In this document: piece after piece, positions 1 through 11,095 of the stretch | How positions within the stretch are numbered: position 1 is the stretch's first letter | Layout: each line of letters begins with the position of its first letter | From: Cycas panzhihuaensis | Taxonomy: Eukaryota; Cycadophyta | NCBI GenBank assembly: GCA_023213395.1 | Contig: CM041465.1 | Coordinates: forward strand, 118,613,741 to 118,677,740 | DNA: 64,000 bases | Direction: 5' to 3' | Made by a program: the position numbers and the translations under genes | The notes under the pieces: generated by a model | The model's input: the letters and a program-made list of their open reading frames with translations, nothing else | The model's database searches: none | Told to the model about the DNA's origin: nothing

Positions 1-463
1 TTGTAGGTAGTCTCATCTATACTACTAATACAAGGCCAGATATTATACACTCTATCAGTATTCTTACTCATTACATGACAAATCCTAAGCAGAATCACTA
101 GCAGGCAGCAGTGCGAGTGTTGAGATACCTTAAGACAACCCATGTAAGGCGATTCTGATTCAATCTTTGGTCGAATACATTATTGCTTCTAAGACCAGTA
201 AAGAGGTGATATGGCTAAAAAAATTATTGGAAACATTGAATATCACCCAAACAAGTCCTACAAGTCTTCATGTGGATAATCAATCAATAATTTGCATGGT
301 GAAAAATCCTATATTTCGTGATTGTACCAAACACATAAGTATGAAAGTCCACAGGATTAGGGAACTTGTTCATAACGGCACAATTCAATTAGATTACTGT
401 CCCACAGTAGATCAAGTGGCTGATATCTTTACCAAATCACTGCAAAGGGTGAAGTTTGAATAG
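1..463 (+). pseudogene. CopA copy A1: copia pol 3' end (RT tail and RNase H)
   Basis: This is the end of a Ty1/copia polyprotein; the rest lies left of the window. Bases 1-150 encode the stretch after the RT fingers (GSLIYTTNTRPDI-like, then the MTNPKQNH region). Bases 167-463 encode the RNase H C-terminus (SKEVIWLKKLLETL, LHVDNQS, TKHIS, VADIFTK), a typical copia ending. Compared with copy A2, about 170 bp of RNase H are missing between positions 149 and 165, so the two halves are fused out of frame. The domain copied RNA into DNA in virus-like particles; this copy cannot work. Family identity is clear; breakpoints are approximate. Confidence 0.88.
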
Positions 464-950
464 TTCCAAAGGTAGCTCAGCCTTAGGGCCTCCATCTTCG
501 ATTGATCAAAGAAGATGGTAACAGGATCATCATACTCTATTCTCTTTGTGAAAACCCTCAGGGCACGGAAGAATAAGAGTAAGTCTCTGCTATATCCTCT
601 TTGTGAAAATCCCATGTGGGCATGGAAGGATAATGGTTGTACTTATTTTAGAAAATTAGAACCTGTAAAAACCCAAAAGGGCATAGGGGATGACCAAATA
701 GTATATGGAGACTTAATAGATTAAGCTGCACATTTAAACTACTTGGCTATCAGGCTACATCAAAGAGTCACCTTAGCTATTTTGATTTATAAAAAGGGCT
801 ATAGATCTTAGAAAGTTTGTAGGCTTTTATTCCCCATGAAGGTTTTCCCACAAAAATATTATTTAGAATTTCAATGTAATAATGAGGCTCAAATGAAGAT
901 CTCATATAATAGATTTTCTAAAAATGACCTTCCACCATTAAGGGGAGGAT
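464..950 (+). other. A1 3' noncoding tract and polypurine tract
   Basis: There is no ORF between the RNase H stop and the LTR. Three spaced repeats of a GTGAAAACCC...GGGCA motif start near 546, 602 and 664, and the same arrangement recurs in copies A2 and A3. The purine-rich run AAGGGGAGGA (939-949) lies just before the LTR and is the plus-strand primer site (polypurine tract). Confidence 0.7.
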
Positions 951-1263
951 TGAAAGAGGTTAATGTATCAAGGTCATTTGTGTAGATTAATTATGTGACC
1001 TTAGGATATATTATTATCATTAGTCTCTTAATGAAATGTACTTTATGTGTATTTAGATGTAATTTCAGGTTCATGTCATTAGGCAGGAAAATCCTAACCC
1101 TAATGCTCACCCTCTATAATAAAATGAGAAATCTCAAGGAGGGAGTCATTATTCATTCTCACCTTCAAGCTTGCTCTCATATCTTGTTTCATCTTCTTTT
1201 TCATTCTCCATTGCCATTGTGTGTATGTGAGTGATTTATCTCCTAGATCCATCCTTCCTTCCA
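951..1263 (+). mobile_element. CopA LTR (3' LTR of copy A1)
   Basis: A 313-bp LTR starts TGAAAGAGGTTAATG and ends CCTTCCTTCCA. It matches the two LTRs of the complete copy A3 along its whole length in reverse complement. It directly abuts the RT of copy A2 at 1264, as expected if A1 was inserted into A2 or joined to it by deletion. Confidence 0.88.
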
Positions 1264-2791
1264 ATAGAACTACACCTTGCTCTTAATGAAGAGCCCCTAA
1301 TATACCAAAAAGTTGTAATGCATGTAACTTGGAGATATTCCATGAATGAAGAGTACCAATCTCTTATCAAGAAAAGTACATGGGAGTTTATTAATCTACC
1401 ACTTGGAAGAAAGGTATTTTAAAACAAATGGGTGTTAAAAATAAGTATGATCAGATGGAACCTTAGAAAAACATAAGGCGAGGTTGGTAACAAAAGGATT
1501 CATGCAAAGGAAAGGCACCAACTACACTAAAATCTTTACTGCTATGACCAAGTGGCCTACAATTAGAACTCTTATAGCCTTGGCTACTCAATAGGGTTAG
1601 AAAATCCACCAACTTGATGTTAAGACTATATTTTTCAATGGGGACCTTAAAGAAGAAATTTACATGGTCCAACTAGAAGGATGCACGATTTTCGGTCAGG
1701 AGCATAAGGTTTGTAGGCTTAGAAAATCCTTATACAGCCTAAAACAAGCCCCTCGTATTTGGTTTACTAAGTTGTTTAAAAGAATGAGGCAACTTGGATA
1801 TGAGGTTTATGACTATTAAGATATCGATGTAACACTATTTATTAAGCACCAAAATAATAATGTCACTTACCTCTTAATCTTTATGGATGATATGCTAATA
1901 ACGAGGAATATTGAACAGGTAGTCATTTAGATGAAAAAAGAGCTTGCTAAAACTTTTGAATTGTCTAACCTTAGGTTGATGAAATATTACTTGAGAATTA
2001 AAGGAACTCAAAAGAATAGCAAAATCTTTCTCTCCCAATAAAAATATATCAACAATATTTTGACAAAGTTTCAGTTGGAATGTGATCGACCAATGGATAC
2101 ACCTATAGAACCTAAAGCTAAACTCTTAACTGATGGTGACACTAGGGAGGTAGATGCAATACTCTATAGGTAACTTGTAGGTAGTCTCATTTATACTAGC
2201 AACACAAGACTAGATATTGCACACTCTATTAGTATTCTTACAAGATTCATGATAAATCCTAAGCAAAATCATTAGCAAGCTACAATATAAGTGTTGAGGC
2301 ACCTGAAGATGACCAGCAAATATGGTCTATTATATGAATCCAATGCAAAATTTAAACTTTATGCATACACATATTTAGACTTTACTAAAGATAAAGACAT
2401 ATGAAGATCTACATCTATGTATATAACATTTATTGGAACAACACCAATATCATAGAGATCTAGATGATAGAAGATAGTTATAGACTCAATTACTGAAGCT
2501 AAATATATTATTACTTATAAGACAAGTAAGGAGGTGATATGTCTTAGAAAATTATTGAATACATTAAATGCCACCCAAATAAGTTCTACTAGCTTACATA
2601 TAGATAACCAATCTATAATCCAAATGGCTAAAAATCCTAAATTTTATGATCGTACTAAACATATAACTATAAAAGTCCACAGGATTAGAGAACTAGTTTA
2701 TGATGGTACAATTCAATTGGAGTATTGCCCCACAACAGATCAAGTGGCCGATATCTTCACCAAACTACTAAAGAGGCCAAATTTTAAATAG
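1264..2791 (+). pseudogene. CopA copy A2: copia reverse transcriptase and RNase H
   Basis: A decayed copia RT-RNase H begins abruptly at the LTR of A1. Recognisable blocks in order are the RT start (MNEEYQSL, 1341), KSLYSLKQAPR (near 1725), the catalytic block FMDDML (1879-1896, normally YVDDML), LSQ-KYI (near 2030), GSLIYTSNTRLDIAHS (near 2180), and the RNase H end 2534-2791 (LHIDNQS, RTKHI, QVADIFTK). Many stops and some frameshifts interrupt it. Gag, protease and integrase of this copy are absent; they may lie left of A1 outside the window. Confidence 0.87.
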
Positions 2792-3265
2792 TTTTGAAGG
2801 CAACTCAGCCTTAGGGCCTCCATCTCCAATTGATTGAAGGAGATGATAATATGATCATCATACTCTGTCTCATTCATGAAAACCCCTTATAGGGGCAAAA
2901 GGACAAGAGTAAGTCCCTACTCTATCACATTCATAAAAACCCTTGTCGCCATGAAAAGATAAGGGTTGTATCATTTTGGAAAATCAGAACTTGTGAAAAC
3001 CCAAAAAGGAATGGGGGGTAACCAAATGGTATATAGAGACTTAGTAGATTTTAGCTACAAAATTTATTATATTGATTGGCTATCTAGCTTTATTTAAAGA
3101 GTTGCCTAATCCAAGTTAGTAGATTAGAAAATATATGAGTTTTCTTCCCCATGAGGGTTTCCCACAAAATTGTCATAGTACTTTACTTTGTAAGAAGCTC
3201 AAATGAAGACCTCATAGGATAGAATAAAATAGGATAAAATGACCTTCTATCATTAAGGGGGAGAT
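2792..3265 (+). other. A2 3' noncoding tract and polypurine tract
   Basis: Noncoding tract homologous to 464-950, with the same GTGAAAACCC/GGGCA repeats (from about 2875 to 3020). The polypurine tract AAGGGGGAGA (3255-3264) precedes the LTR. Confidence 0.65.
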
Positions 3266-3554
3266 TGAAACGGGTTAATGTCACAAGGTCATTATATTAG
3301 TTGATTATTTCTAAAAAGGGAACTTTAAATTAGATCACTTAAGTGAAATACACTTTCATGTGCATTATGTATAATTTCATTTCACCTAACTCTAATGCTC
3401 CCTCTCTCAATATAAAAGTAAAAACTCAATGGTGGAGGCTCATTCTTACCTCCCCATTTTGTGAGAGCTTCTCACTTTCTCTCAAGTCTCTCTTGCTCCT
3501 ATATTTACCTTTGTGTTTAGTACATGGAGATAAAGGATAGATCCACTCTTTTCA
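3266..3554 (+). mobile_element. CopA LTR (3' LTR of copy A2), diverged
   Basis: It starts TGAAACGGGTTAATGTCACAAGG next to the polypurine tract and ends near GATCCACTCTTTTCA. It is recognisable against the A1 LTR at both ends but strongly diverged in the middle, so A2 is the oldest CopA copy here. The right border is approximate. Confidence 0.7.
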
Positions 3555-4337
3555 CGTTATTCCCTTAAACTAGTCATATGGAAGTTTTAATATGATTGAG
3601 AGGCCAAATAAAAAGTATCTTTCTTAATTTTTTATCTTTTCCATGAAAATATTTACTTTTGCTTACAAAAATAACTATAACTTTCTCATGCAACATGAGA
3701 ATTAAGTATCATCATTTGTATTACGAAGCTAACTCATGAGGCTTTCTAATGATTAGTTGTATAATATGCTTTAATGATTTTTAAGGTGGTTTCAATGGTA
3801 TGAATTTTAGATATTAAGTTAACAAGGTATTAAAGTGAATCCAATTCTTTAAAAAATAGATGTTTTATTACATGGTTCTACTTAGATAATTATTTCTATA
3901 GGTTTATTCCATGGTGTAATAGATGGGGATGAGGGTTTTTAGCTTGGTTTATCTCCTAAATATATAACCTCAGATAGGAGAGCTAGAGACATATAAAATA
4001 GGAGTAGGTAAAGATTGTTTGGCAGGAAAATATTGGTGAATCATGTATGAGAAGGTCATTTTAGAGGATTGGTAGGTATAATGGATGATTACCCATATAC
4101 TCTAGTAGATGTTAACTTTTATATGGAATTGACATCAATATTTAAAGTAGTTTTATAGCATCGTTTAGTATTAAGGAGGGAATACTAGGTAATATTAACC
4201 CATGCAAATATTGAATTGATGTAAATCAATGTGGTTATCCCTTTAATGTATACTAAGAGCTCATAATATGCACACTTCTTTATCAGTTGACTAAGTGGCT
4301 CTTGGAATATGATTAGAAAACTAAGTGGTGATATGTA

Positions 4338-4356
4338 CTCTCTCTCTCTCTCTCTC

Positions 4357-4388
<32 letters not shown>
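4338..4388. repeat. Compound microsatellite (CT)10 - (TA)14
   Basis: Ten CT units (4338-4357), the triplet ATG, then fourteen TA units (4361-4388). Confidence 0.95.
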
Positions 4389-4389
<1 letters not shown>

Positions 4390-4936
4390 GTTTAGCATAA
4401 TATAATTAGAAGTGATCATTTCTCATAAGTATATTGTATTATATATTTGTATATATCCTTTTATTTATTATTCATCTATATGTCTTTATTTCATAGATTT
4501 ATTAGATCCTAGACCTGTGTATGGGAATTTAATTTTTATAAGTGGTATTAGAGTATGTTTTACTTGTCTATGTTCTTACTCAAGTAAAATAAGCCTTCAT
4601 ACATGATGGGATTTATTCTTTTTCTTAAATCACTTCACAAAACCCCATCAAGGGTATCTAGCATATAACTCCTTTCTTATGGATATGGTGGCCCATAACC
4701 TTATTGAATCCCTCAACTATGATATTAAGCTATTCCTACACTCAATCGATATTCAAACTCTCTTATGTAAGGTGCTTAACCTTATCAACCAAATATGAGT
4801 GTTTCTTAATCTATACATGTCTACCAACTTTCTCCATTAGTTATGGTCAATATTTAGAACCTCTTATATAAGGTATTCCATAATCTATTGTTCCCTTATA
4901 TATAGGAATTCTTTCATTTCCTATAATTGGAGCATG

Positions 4937-5048
4937 AACTCTATAATGAGTATAAACTATGAGTAGCTCTAAAATGAGCATAAATTATGACTAACTCCAT
5001 AATGAGTATAAACTATGATTAACTCTATAATGAGGGCAAATTATGACT
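4937..5048. repeat. 28-bp minisatellite, four units
   Basis: Units at 4937, 4965, 4993 and 5021 share the pattern AACTCTATAATGAGTATAAA with few substitutions and no indels; weaker remnants of the unit continue to about 5095. Confidence 0.85.
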
Positions 5049-8000
5049 CTAAAATATTTAAACTACTAGTAACCCTAAAGTATGGTAAATTATAGATACA
5101 CATTCCCCACTATGAGAATAACTTAGGTATGTATCATACTCTTCTATAAGTACAAACTAAGAATGCATACTTTCATTTGTATACATTTTCATCTCCATAC
5201 ACTCATGTATCGATTTGATATTTCTTACTATAACAATATTCACTAGTGTAGTCTCTTATGATCTCAATAACAAAGGATTGTCTATACTACTATGTCATAC
5301 CTTAGAATCCATTTCCATACATATCCCTTATATCAATACCCTTGAATAAAGTTGGGAATCATCATCTAATTAACATATTCTTAAATTCTCATAATTTTTC
5401 TCAATAAGGTAATTACTTGGGGTGTTGTTAGGTACACATTCTATTAAATGTATATATAGTTAATATATTCATAAAACTATGCATCCTTAAATGGATTGAT
5501 TTCCTCTCATTTATACTTGAAGGTAATATTCATTTGATACTCTCACAATAAGCTCATCAATAAGTTTAATAATGATTGATTCTTAAGCATGATTTTCCAT
5601 TGATTAAACCATAGGCTTAAGTTATTATACACAAAAGGATTGTAATATTTGATATATAGAAAAGGAATGAATAATAAAATAAGGAAATACACTTATACAT
5701 ATATGTCAATGTACCCACAAGTTCAATGGTGATTAACTTATATGTCTCACATCATTACTTATTAGACTACAAACTTCTAAGTAACCATACATACATAGAC
5801 ATACACACACTAGTTCATAGCTTCCTATTATCATTCACTAAATGATAGGCTTGATTGTTATATATTTCTACCAATTATTATTATATCTAAATGGTGTGAG
5901 TTAGGAAATTACCACTTTTGGATGCCATGCTTGAAGATATCTTATATAAAACATTAAGATTCTATATATCTAGATGATTTTCCTTATTAGCTAATTTTTT
6001 CACACTCCCATATCCATCATATTATATGTTTTAATATAATTTTTAGATTATTGTTATATTTTCTATTATATTATTCACTGATATATATGGGGGAAGCTAA
6101 AGAAATATTGGTACTTTTACTATTTCTTATATTATTTAGGATCACACTAGTAATATTATGTTTAGTGTAGGGTTATTAATTCTCTTACATACAACTAGTT
6201 TCTTGCTTACTTAGTTTTGTGTTTCTTTCATTATCATATACCTCGAAAAACTTAAAGCTTATTCAACCTTCTAATACCATAATACACTTGAGACATTTAG
6301 AAAATTATAAGACTGAACTCTCTAGATTTTATGCTTAGTATAATACATTCACATAGATACTTGGCAAGATATAGAATATTGATAATGTTATATGTACATA
6401 TGCAAGATATGACATTAGTAATATTCACTCTTTATTATATGAACTCCATCACTGATGTAGTGCCTTCTGCTCTCTACTTAGTAAGAGGATACCCTCGAAT
6501 ATCAAATAAATGTACAACTATTTATAATCATAACCATCTAACTATGTGTAAAGAAATAAACTTGTAAACATGTACACTTTACATAAATATTTAACAATGG
6601 CATTGTACCTAGGACCACAATAAATCTCTTTAAATTACACTAAATGAATTGATTGTTTTACATGAGTTCAACTTATTAAACATCCAATATAATGCTATAA
6701 TTATAATGTGAAAAATTAAACTAAGTTATAATATATAATTCCTCCTTATTTGACTCTCTACTTTGACTTCTACTCTACTACTTCCTAGCTTCCATTGTAC
6801 TTCTCCCTAACTATCTTCTAGGATACTAATACATGTATATATACAAAATAATAAAAAGAGGAAAATTTCCCTCCACAAAAACAAGTTTGGATTGCCACTA
6901 ATGGACTCTTATTAGAGCTTCTATTAATGATTCAAAGTAGGATATCAAAGGTAGGTGATTTTGAATTACTTCAATGGTTTGGTATAGGCCTTTATGAAGA
7001 GAGTCCAATTCTACCATTAAATATACATTGTAAAAGACATTTTCCTAAAACTTGGCCTCCTTGGTCCTTAGGTATTGATCCCTCTTCATTTTTCTTTGGT
7101 TAAAATGATTTATTTATTGAGATATCATTGTGTGCTATGAGCACCTATCTTTAGGGCATCTATGATTAGAATCCAACATGCAGTAAATTAAAGGCTTATT
7201 TACTTAAAGTTCTAGCCATCCTTATGCACTATGTCTTGACTTGTTATTTGATATTTTCTAGATTTTATCAACTTATTTTCTACTTGAAATTTTATGTTTT
7301 TATGTTTCCTAGATTTTGATAGTATCATCCTATCACCATTATTCTAATCTTGTCAAATTTTTTTTATGGTATCCCATCAAGTTTATATTAACCTTGCTAA
7401 GAATCTAATGATGTGTAATATACCATCAAATTATTTGATGGTATCATTAAAATTTATGACACAACCTTTGTAATTTGGATGGTATCCTCCAAATTTTAAT
7501 GGGATCATCTATTTTAATCTTAAAATGGAAAAACACTACCCTTTTATCTTGTTTAATATTTTGTTTTAGTAGTTTTACTAGATTAAATATAGCATAGGGA
7601 TTCTATGGGTATAATATATGTGCTTTTCTTTTAAAATCCATGTTTTAAAAGCTCTATGTAATCCCAAGCTTTTTGGTATGGGGCTTTTTGGGACTTAGGA
7701 TTTCATTATGGTTTCTTGGTAATTCTTTAGATTGCCTATAATGCTTTTTTTCCCATGTTTATTTCTCATTTGTTTGTTGTGGTGTATCCTAGTCTCAAAT
7801 GCTTATATGGTTGCTTATAAGAAAGTTATGGTGGTTTTTGTGAAGTAAAACATTTAGTTGGAGGATAAATCATTAGTCCCTTAGTGTCTCATTACTAGGG
7901 ATTTTTTTCTCTCCCTTTTAACTTATTAATTTTGCTTTCTATTTCTCTTTTGGTTTATATTTTTTAGTAGAATATTCTTGCTCTAAGATGGCACTTATGT

Positions 8001-9769
8001 CCTCTTTCATTTAGTTTTAATACAAATTAATTAAGTCTTATCTTTTTATTATTCAAGAATCCTAACTTATTCTTGATTTGATTACTCCTTATTGCATGAT
8101 TAGATGAGATTCATTATAGTTATCATTACTTATATTGCTTATGGTTTCTTAGTTGCTTCTTATTGGCTTGATTAAAGTTTGTTGCTTTCTGATTTGTTAA
8201 TATTTATGATTGGATTACCAATTAACATGCCTCCTAATTATGGCACTTTTCTTGTATTTAATTGGCTTTGTTTTATTACCCATTGTCTCACCTCATCTTT
8301 ATACACTAACACCTACAAGTAGAACAATTTAACTTCTAAGCATGATTTTATGGTGCTTTCTAGCTTTTACACACTGGTATAATGGCATATAATGATTTCT
8401 CCTCCTATTTATAAGTTTTATATTATATTTTGATGTATTAGATTTAGAATTTATTTTCACACTCTTCATCATTTTTTTTTCTTGGATAGTAAAGACGACT
8501 TAACTAATGTCCTCTTTGCATAACTTTCTCTTGGTAATAGTGTTATTTATAGCCTTTCTCACTTTATAAGGAGCCTCTTATAAAACCTAAATAAGATCCC
8601 TTTATAAAGAGGTAGAAATCATATAATAAACACTAAACATATAAGATTAAAAAATGAAAAGCTCAAGAACAAGACCAAGGAGCTTCTCAAAAGGTAACCT
8701 CCTTTACTTTAAACCTTTATTCTATGCCATTTAATTTTATTTTGCTTATGAAGTTGCTTGTTTTAGTTAACATTTAGGTACATATAATTATGAAGAGAAA
8801 ATCCAAGCGTAAATGTAGTTGGGGTATATATTCTCTAGTTTGTTTGTTTCTTTTAGTAGGGTTGCTTATATGAACTTGCATGTTTCCTTTATGTAACTTT
8901 CTTTACATGATTAGCTACTGATATATTTATGTTTTGCTTAATGTTATTTACATACAATATCATAGTTGTATATCGTTATTATATGTGCTAAATTGGATTT
9001 TTCTAACCCCCCTACAATGGAAACAACATTTATGAAGACTTTAATAGCCACACATGTAGACTTGGGATATAAGGAGATAAAGCCTCTTCATATAGGTGGA
9101 GTTATAAGGAAACCTATAGGAATTTCCTTAGGTTGTTAAGCAATGACTCTTACTAGGATATATCACTTTTAGCTAAGCATGTTTGGTGATAATTTAGTGT
9201 ATGAAGTACGGTGTGATCAAGCATCAATACCTAGGCCTTACATAGAATTGATCCAACTTTCTAAGAGGTGTAGGAAAAGTAATGAAGATCTTATAGGTTT
9301 TCTTCTTTTAATTCCTCCTCTCTTTTTAAGTATCTTTCTTTATTTCTCTTCTCATACCCAAAATAACACTTAAGTCAAACTTTTATCTACACAACCTCAT
9401 TAACATCTACCCTAGTCCACTCATGTCATTCTTTAAGTTGTAACCATGAATTGATCGTATATCATGTTATTTATTCAGTTAATTAAGGACCCATTCTCAT
9501 ACATTATTTGATTCTTCCTCTTTTATACCCCCCTCTCCCCATGGAAGGGATAGTTTATTTAGGACCTCCCTGATCCCAAGAAAATATTTTAGTCACCATA
9601 CTAGGCAAGTACTAGATTTAGTTCCTGTTTTAATCATATTACTACCCTCTCTTGGTTACATTGTTACCTTATCTTATTTCCTTAAGGGTCCTTCATCTTC
9701 CTTATGACCTTTCTTTCATTACTTTGTCTTACATCCTTTAAGTGTCCTTCATCATCTGATTATCTTTCC

Positions 9770-10990
9770 CTTATTACTTGGTTAAGCTTCTTGTCCTTTC
9801 ATTCATTATGGTTAATAGAAAGAAGCCCTTAGCCTTCAATATGACTAGATTATCCATGTGTATTCAAGGAATTCCTCCTAAAGCACATGACCCTCTATCT
9901 TTACCCAAGTTCCATGAGAGTGGGAGCCTTGTCGGATCTGATTCAAGGGTGGTTATTGCTCCTCATTCTCTTCCATCACTTCCTACTCATAGTCATCCCT
10001 CATATATTCAACATGGTAATGGGCCCTTCTAACCATCAAATTTGGCCTATTTTATGTTGGAACAATTACCTCATATAGAGTTTTCCCTTATTTAATATAT
10101 ACCTTATGAAGACCCTAAGCCAACTCCTACTCAAGGTATCATCCCATCTTCCATTGATACTTTCTTAAAAAATCTTAAATTGAGTTATCCCATATAAGTT
10201 GAATATTCCCATATACCCCATCAATAGGCTACCACTTCCACTTCCTACCCTATGTGCTTTACTTCTTTTGTTCCACCAATTCCTTGACCTACCATGTTAG
10301 ATACTCAACATTTTGACCATAGAGCTTCTATTTCTTTTAGTTATGGATATATAATTAGAGATTTTAGTTTACTCCAACACCATTATGCTTCATCACATGG
10401 GGCCTTAGTCTCACTTCTGGGTCTTAACATGACCAATCTTATCCCTACCACTCTTACTTTCTTAATTACTTTGTCTTTTATTCTTCTTGCTTCTATGGTT
10501 CCTTTTGAAGGACCCAACGCCCCCACCTTCCCTAGATAGGGCAATCCTTTACCTAGTTACAAGGGTTAGTTCTCTAATCCTTATCCTTTTGAGTACTTAC
10601 TTCCATATTGATTCATTCCATCTAAGTGGGATCCATTCTTAACTAATTAGGAGCCTTTAACTTCCATATGGACATAACCACCACTTGTTTATATCACTAC
10701 ACATCCTTAGTAATCTATTACTACATCCACTTCCTCAACTTATTTGGGAAACTAGTCGCCAACCTAAAGGATCTTATGATCTACCCTTTGTATCCTATCT
10801 AGGCATGGGTGTAGACACCCCTTTTAGAAATAATTCCCATGTCCCTTTATTTTTTCCATACCTTAAAATACCTACTTCGTAGGTATCATAGAATGGCATG
10901 TTATACACACAACCATCTTCTCATCTATATGATGGTCCATCCCTTTATGATAATGCTTTGAATGTTGCATAGCCCATTCTATGCCCAAGT
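9770..10990 (+). pseudogene. Decayed Pro/Ser/Thr-rich ORF of unknown origin
   Basis: Plus-strand frames over about 1.2 kb, interrupted by stops, read as Pro-, Ser-, Thr- and Tyr-rich protein (for example SLPSLPTHSHPSYIQHG near 9960 and ITTSTSST near 10710). This composition contrasts with the AT-driven Leu/Ile/Phe/Tyr/Lys reading of the flanks. Low-complexity Pro/Ser/Thr-rich tracts are typical of the N-terminal part of some plant gypsy gag proteins, so a plus-strand gypsy gag remnant is possible. I recognise no retroviral gag core or zinc knuckle, and give no function. Confidence 0.3.
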
Positions 10991-11095
10991 TAACATATAT
11001 ATGGAGTGGGTCCTTTACTCCAAAGTAGTGCATAACATCTTGCTCCTCTTCTCTTATTACAAAGAGGACTTAAATTAGTTATAAGAGAAACCTCT

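Larger units (their letters stand above)
3555..9769. other. AT-rich stretch without a recognisable gene
   Basis: Over 6 kb of AT-rich DNA has short random ORFs only on both strands. I see no conserved protein motif, tRNA or rRNA. A small plus-strand frame (9179-9373) and one at 6331-6567 have no recognisable domain. The stretch probably consists of very old transposon remnants. Separately listed are a CT/TA microsatellite and a 28-bp minisatellite. Confidence 0.55.

Noticed and set aside
4930-5100. Possible CRISPR-like array (regular 28-bp units)
   Set aside because: Units are contiguous without unique spacers, in a plant genome; a minisatellite.
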